IMG/VR virus record: IMGVR_UViG_3300025418_000289
Coordinates: 1 to 24,531 of that record
Length of the DNA: 24,531 nt
Source: a virus
Strand: one strand, 5' to 3'
The position numbers and the translations under genes were made by a program. A model generated the notes under the pieces. The model worked only from the letters and a program-made list of their open reading frames with translations. It made no database searches and was not told the DNA's origin. Below are positions 22,282 through 24,531 of this stretch, piece by piece. Numbering within the stretch: the first letter of the stretch is position 1; each line of letters opens with the position of its first letter.

Positions 22282-22289
22282 ATTATATA
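22282..22289 (-). promoter_or_regulatory. Candidate -10 box for the HNH gene
   Basis: The minus strand reads GTTATATAATATCAATATG. TATAAT (22287-22282) is a perfect -10, 6 bases before the ATG at 22275. The best -35 candidate, TGTAAA (22310-22305), is weak and lies in the terminator loop. The spacing equals that before the oxygenase gene, and both genes lack a Shine-Dalgarno, so a leaderless start is proposed. AT-rich DNA makes a chance match possible. Confidence 0.38.
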
Positions 22290-22291
22290 AC

Positions 22292-22320
22292 AAAAAAGCC
22301 AGTTTTTACACTGGCTTTTT
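22292..22320 (-). terminator. Rho-independent terminator after the major capsid gene
   Basis: An 11-bp perfect stem (AAAAAGCCAGT, 22320-22310, pairing with ACTGGCTTTTT, 22303-22293) with a 6-base loop, followed on the minus strand by a run of six T. It begins 18 bases after the capsid stop. A second small hairpin (AATCAT/ATGATT with a 4-base loop, 22324-22339) covers the capsid stop codon. The pair would end most transcripts and protect the 3' end of capsid mRNA, so capsid protein is made in excess over the genes beyond. Confidence 0.88.
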
Positions 22321-22337
22321 CACAATCATCGTAATGA

Positions 22338-23255
22338 TTATAGACCTGCTGTACCGTAGATGTTACGAGCATCGTGCCAGCCCGTGGCGTAACGTTCTGT
22401 AGCTTTGTAACGCATTGAGTCTGTTTCGAAGTCACCTTCCATAGATTTCTCCATTGGACGGCGCATTACTAACATGAGACCGTTTTCTGCGTCTGTTTGA
22501 ATCCACCAAGCTTTTGATGAGCTTAAACGAGTCACAACGTGTGCACCATTAGGTAACATACCTGTTGACTTGATTGGGTTCAAATCGTTGTCTGCAGTAC
22601 CTGAACGTAAAACTGATTTAAGAATAACTTCAGCTTGGAATTCAAGTGCTGGTGGAACAACTAATTGTTCTGCTTTTAATCTGATACGTTTACCATTGTT
22701 GTCAACAGCTGAACGGATTTGAATTAAAAGTTGCTCAACTGATGTTTGTGATAAAGAAGCAGCTGTGCTTAATTGGTTGCTGTATGTAGCACCGTTAGCG
22801 ATAGGGTGAGCTGTGCTAACTAATGTTACACCATCACCACCTACGTAACCGCTTGTGAAAGCGAAGTTAAGTAAGTTAGCGCATAATGTTTCTTTAGTTT
22901 CAATCATAGATTGAGCTAAGTGTTTAGCAAATGTAGAACCGATACGGATATGATCACCGTCTTCCATCAAAACTTTAGTTAAAGCATATGCTAAACCATA
23001 GATTTGGTAGATAAAACGTGTGATATATAATGTACCGCCTTGATCGTAGCTAACTGGTGTGCCGTCAGGCATAGCAGGAGCTGCGTTCATACCGAAGAGC
23101 ATTACTTCTTCATGGTAGTTTCTTGGAATACCTTGTATTTGTTCTACAAAGCCTTTCCATTCGTCATCGCGTTGTTCATAAACGCCATCAAAGACTTCGT
23201 TGATAATCGGTTCGACTACCGCACGAAAGTCCGTACTTCTCATTGGGGTTGCCAT
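22338..23255 (-). CDS. Major capsid protein (HK97 fold, Mu gpT-like)
   Basis: A 305-residue protein of the size and pattern of HK97-fold capsid proteins of the Mu gpT type. Visible marks are the N-terminal helix VVEPIINEVFDGVYEQRDDEW, TRFIYQIYGLAYALTKVLME in the long spine-helix region, the LVSTAHPIAN segment, KAEQLVVPPALEFQAEVILKS, and a C-terminal MRYKATERYATGWHDARNIYG strand. There is no cleaved scaffold domain at the N-terminus. AAAGGA lies before the ATG, and a strong terminator follows the stop. Two structural genes precede it in the same direction. Its product assembles the icosahedral shell. The fold assignment is confident from pattern; the precise subfamily is less so. Confidence 0.88.
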   Translation of the reverse strand: MATPMRSTDFRAVVEPIINEVFDGVYEQRDDEWKGFVEQIQGIPRNYHEEVMLFGMNAAPAMPDGTPVSYDQGGTLYITRFIYQIYGLAYALTKVLMEDGDHIRIGSTFAKHLAQSMIETKETLCANLLNFAFTSGYVGGDGVTLVSTAHPIANGATYSNQLSTAASLSQTSVEQLLIQIRSAVDNNGKRIRLKAEQLVVPPALEFQAEVILKSVLRSGTADNDLNPIKSTGMLPNGAHVVTRLSSSKAWWIQTDAENGLMLVMRRPMEKSMEGDFETDSMRYKATERYATGWHDARNIYGTAGL

Positions 23256-23279
23256 CTAGAGATTCCTTTCGTTAATTAG

Positions 23280-23933
23280 TTAGACCGATGTTACGGCGCC
23301 AGTGAATTGATTATTACAGATTTGTACTTGAACGATTGTGTATGCGTCACCCCATGAATTTGTGTTACCTGCTGGGTATGCTGCTTCACGACCTAATCCA
23401 ACTACACGAACTTGACCTTGGTTACCTGTACCAACTGCAGTAGCATTAAGCGCTGTAGTTGAGAAACCAGCACCGCCTACACCAATAGTGTAACCAGAAG
23501 CTGTGTTAGAACCAGATGTTGCATCAAAGTTGTATTCTGTACCAACTGCGTTTGCATTTGCTGAACCATTTACTTGGATTTCATAAACAAGAGCTGGGTC
23601 TTGGAAAATCCAGAAAATGATGTTAGTAGATGCATCTGCTGCTGTTTTAGAGATTGATTTTGCTACAGAACGACGACCGTCTGAGTTTGTGTACTCAACA
23701 CCGTCGAAAGAACCGTAAACACCGCCAGATGAACCGGCGATTGTTAATTGGCCATATTGAGTCAAACTAACTGGTTGGTACTGGAAAAATGATTGACCAG
23801 AACTTAATGAGTAGTTTGCACCATATGAAGCGCCATTTTGATATGTGTTAGTGCCAATGAATGGTACTGCACGATCAAGACCACTTGGGTGGTAGGCAGG
23901 CTTCAGACCAAAGGGTTGAAATGTTGCTGACAT
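23280..23933 (-). CDS. Capsid-associated structural protein
   Basis: A 217-residue Ser/Thr/Gly/Ala-rich protein opening MSATFQPFGLKPAYHPSGL, a start I recognise from proteins placed directly before the capsid gene in many uncultured aquatic phages. Further strands (YGANYSLSSGQSFFQYQPV, IIFWIFQDPALVYEIQV, DAYTIVQVQICNNQF) suggest a beta-rich virion protein. Cysteine is nearly absent, and there is no signal or membrane segment. AAAGGA lies before the ATG. In position and length it is a candidate head decoration or stabilising protein made together with the major capsid protein. No experimental function is known to me. Confidence 0.68.
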   Translation of the reverse strand: MSATFQPFGLKPAYHPSGLDRAVPFIGTNTYQNGASYGANYSLSSGQSFFQYQPVSLTQYGQLTIAGSSGGVYGSFDGVEYTNSDGRRSVAKSISKTAADASTNIIFWIFQDPALVYEIQVNGSANANAVGTEYNFDATSGSNTASGYTIGVGGAGFSTTALNATAVGTGNQGQVRVVGLGREAAYPAGNTNSWGDAYTIVQVQICNNQFTGAVTSV

Positions 23934-23962
23934 AAGTGTCTATCCTTTGTGTTTAAAGTTAG

Positions 23963-24517
23963 TTAAGAAAAACGAATATTTTTACTTGCTTTTGCTGTTT
24001 CTTTTTCCATTTCCAATAAACCGCCTTCAAGGAGTGAACGTCCACCTTTTCTTTCCTCTGCAGTATTACGTACTTGCGCAGTAATATTGCGTTGATGCTC
24101 AAGAGGATCTTCAAGATGTAACATATGCATAACTTCTTGATAAACGTCTTCTGGTAATTTAAAAAGAACCATCTCATTACAAGACACACAGCCTTCAAAC
24201 TTGCCTGAGCTCATCTTGCCTAGTCCTTCAAAGCCTAATCCTAATTCTCCGGCTTTAACTGGCTCATAACCTAATGCCATACGTTTGTCGATACTGTCAT
24301 ATGTGTTGGTTGTTGACAACCAGCACAAGTGCATTCCAGGAATTGCGTTCGCAGGAATGTCAGGCAGTGCACTATTTGCCCATTTGTCTCTGAACGCATC
24401 AATACGTTCGCGACGTGCGATATCATTTGGATCGGCAGCATTTGCACGATCTTTTACTTCTTGAGCACGATCAATTAAACGATCGTCTAAATCTCTTTTA
24501 ATTCTAGTATTAGCCAT
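23963..24517 (-). CDS. Pre-capsid protein, unknown (possible scaffold or assembly protein)
   Basis: A 184-residue protein with charged helices at both ends (residues 1-50, and 125-180 with LEDPLEHQRNITAQVR and LLEMEKETAKASKN). The compact middle has IPGMHLCWLSTTNTYDSIDK and a CVSC pair at 110-113. It is the first gene in the window, starting 14 bases from the right edge with AAAGGA upstream. It lies two genes before the major capsid gene, the usual place for scaffold or protease genes in this type of phage. No protease motif is seen. The helical, charged ends fit a scaffold, but the conserved middle with a Trp and cysteines does not, so it is left as unknown. Confidence 0.65.
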   Translation of the reverse strand: MANTRIKRDLDDRLIDRAQEVKDRANAADPNDIARRERIDAFRDKWANSALPDIPANAIPGMHLCWLSTTNTYDSIDKRMALGYEPVKAGELGLGFEGLGKMSSGKFEGCVSCNEMVLFKLPEDVYQEVMHMLHLEDPLEHQRNITAQVRNTAEERKGGRSLLEGGLLEMEKETAKASKNIRFS

Positions 24518-24531
24518 TTGTATTATCCTTT

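Noticed and set aside
22276-22293. TTG start giving a 164-residue HNH protein
   Set aside because: It would start within the T-run of the terminator and has no ribosome site; ATG at 22275 gives the natural N-terminus.

Overview
The window is part of a tailed double-stranded DNA phage genome. It looks podovirus-like and most probably infects a Gram-negative, aquatic-type bacterium. Every supported gene lies on the minus strand, so the genes read from position 24531 down to 1. They are tightly packed, with many TAATG or ATGA stop/start overlaps and AAGGAG-type ribosome binding sites. The DNA is AT-rich by eye and holds no bacterial housekeeping genes. The phage assignment rests on a Mu gpT-like major capsid protein, two head-tail adaptor-like proteins, a gp10-like tail nozzle protein cut by the left edge, four large fibre proteins, and a lysis cassette with a 3-TM holin and GH24 lysozymes. 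The Gram-negative host is inferred from two small phage proteins with Sec signal peptides and from the lysis gene set. The exact host cannot be read from the sequence.

In transcription order, the first block (24517-20136) is the head module: a pre-capsid protein of unknown role, a probable capsid-associated protein, the major capsid protein, a strong terminator, an HNH homing endonuclease with its own promoter-like element, an RNA leader with predicted hairpins, and three small structural proteins, one carrying an IPT/TIG fold. The second block (20119-11154) holds fibres and adhesins: a 1094-residue repeat fibre, a 254-residue fibre or tip protein behind a near-consensus sigma70 promoter, a 1332-residue glycine-rich/LamG/SPRY adhesin, a second HNH endonuclease, and a small conserved fibre-associated protein.

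The third block (11133-9713) is an accessory pair with its own extended -10 promoter: a 2OG-Fe(II) oxygenase overlapping a six-bladed beta-propeller protein. The fourth block (9695-5672) is the lysis and envelope cassette: small membrane proteins, two exported proteins (one with three cysteine-rich repeats), a membrane-anchored coiled-coil protein, a holin, a cytoplasmic GH24 endolysin and a second, signal-bearing GH24 lysozyme. The fifth block (5616-1) holds a lysine/glycine-repeat protein, a small basic protein, an adaptor-like protein with a discoidin-like insertion, an SU10-like adaptor, another fibre, and the nozzle protein that runs off the edge.

The most interesting parts are the oxygenase/beta-propeller pair with a predicted leaderless transcript, the hairpin-rich leader after the capsid-side HNH gene, the paired GH24 lysozymes with a tiny peptide gene between them, the secreted cysteine-repeat protein whose 3' end overlaps the next gene by 137 bases, and the KGG-repeat protein. 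All family assignments come from reading the translated sequences; no database search was run.
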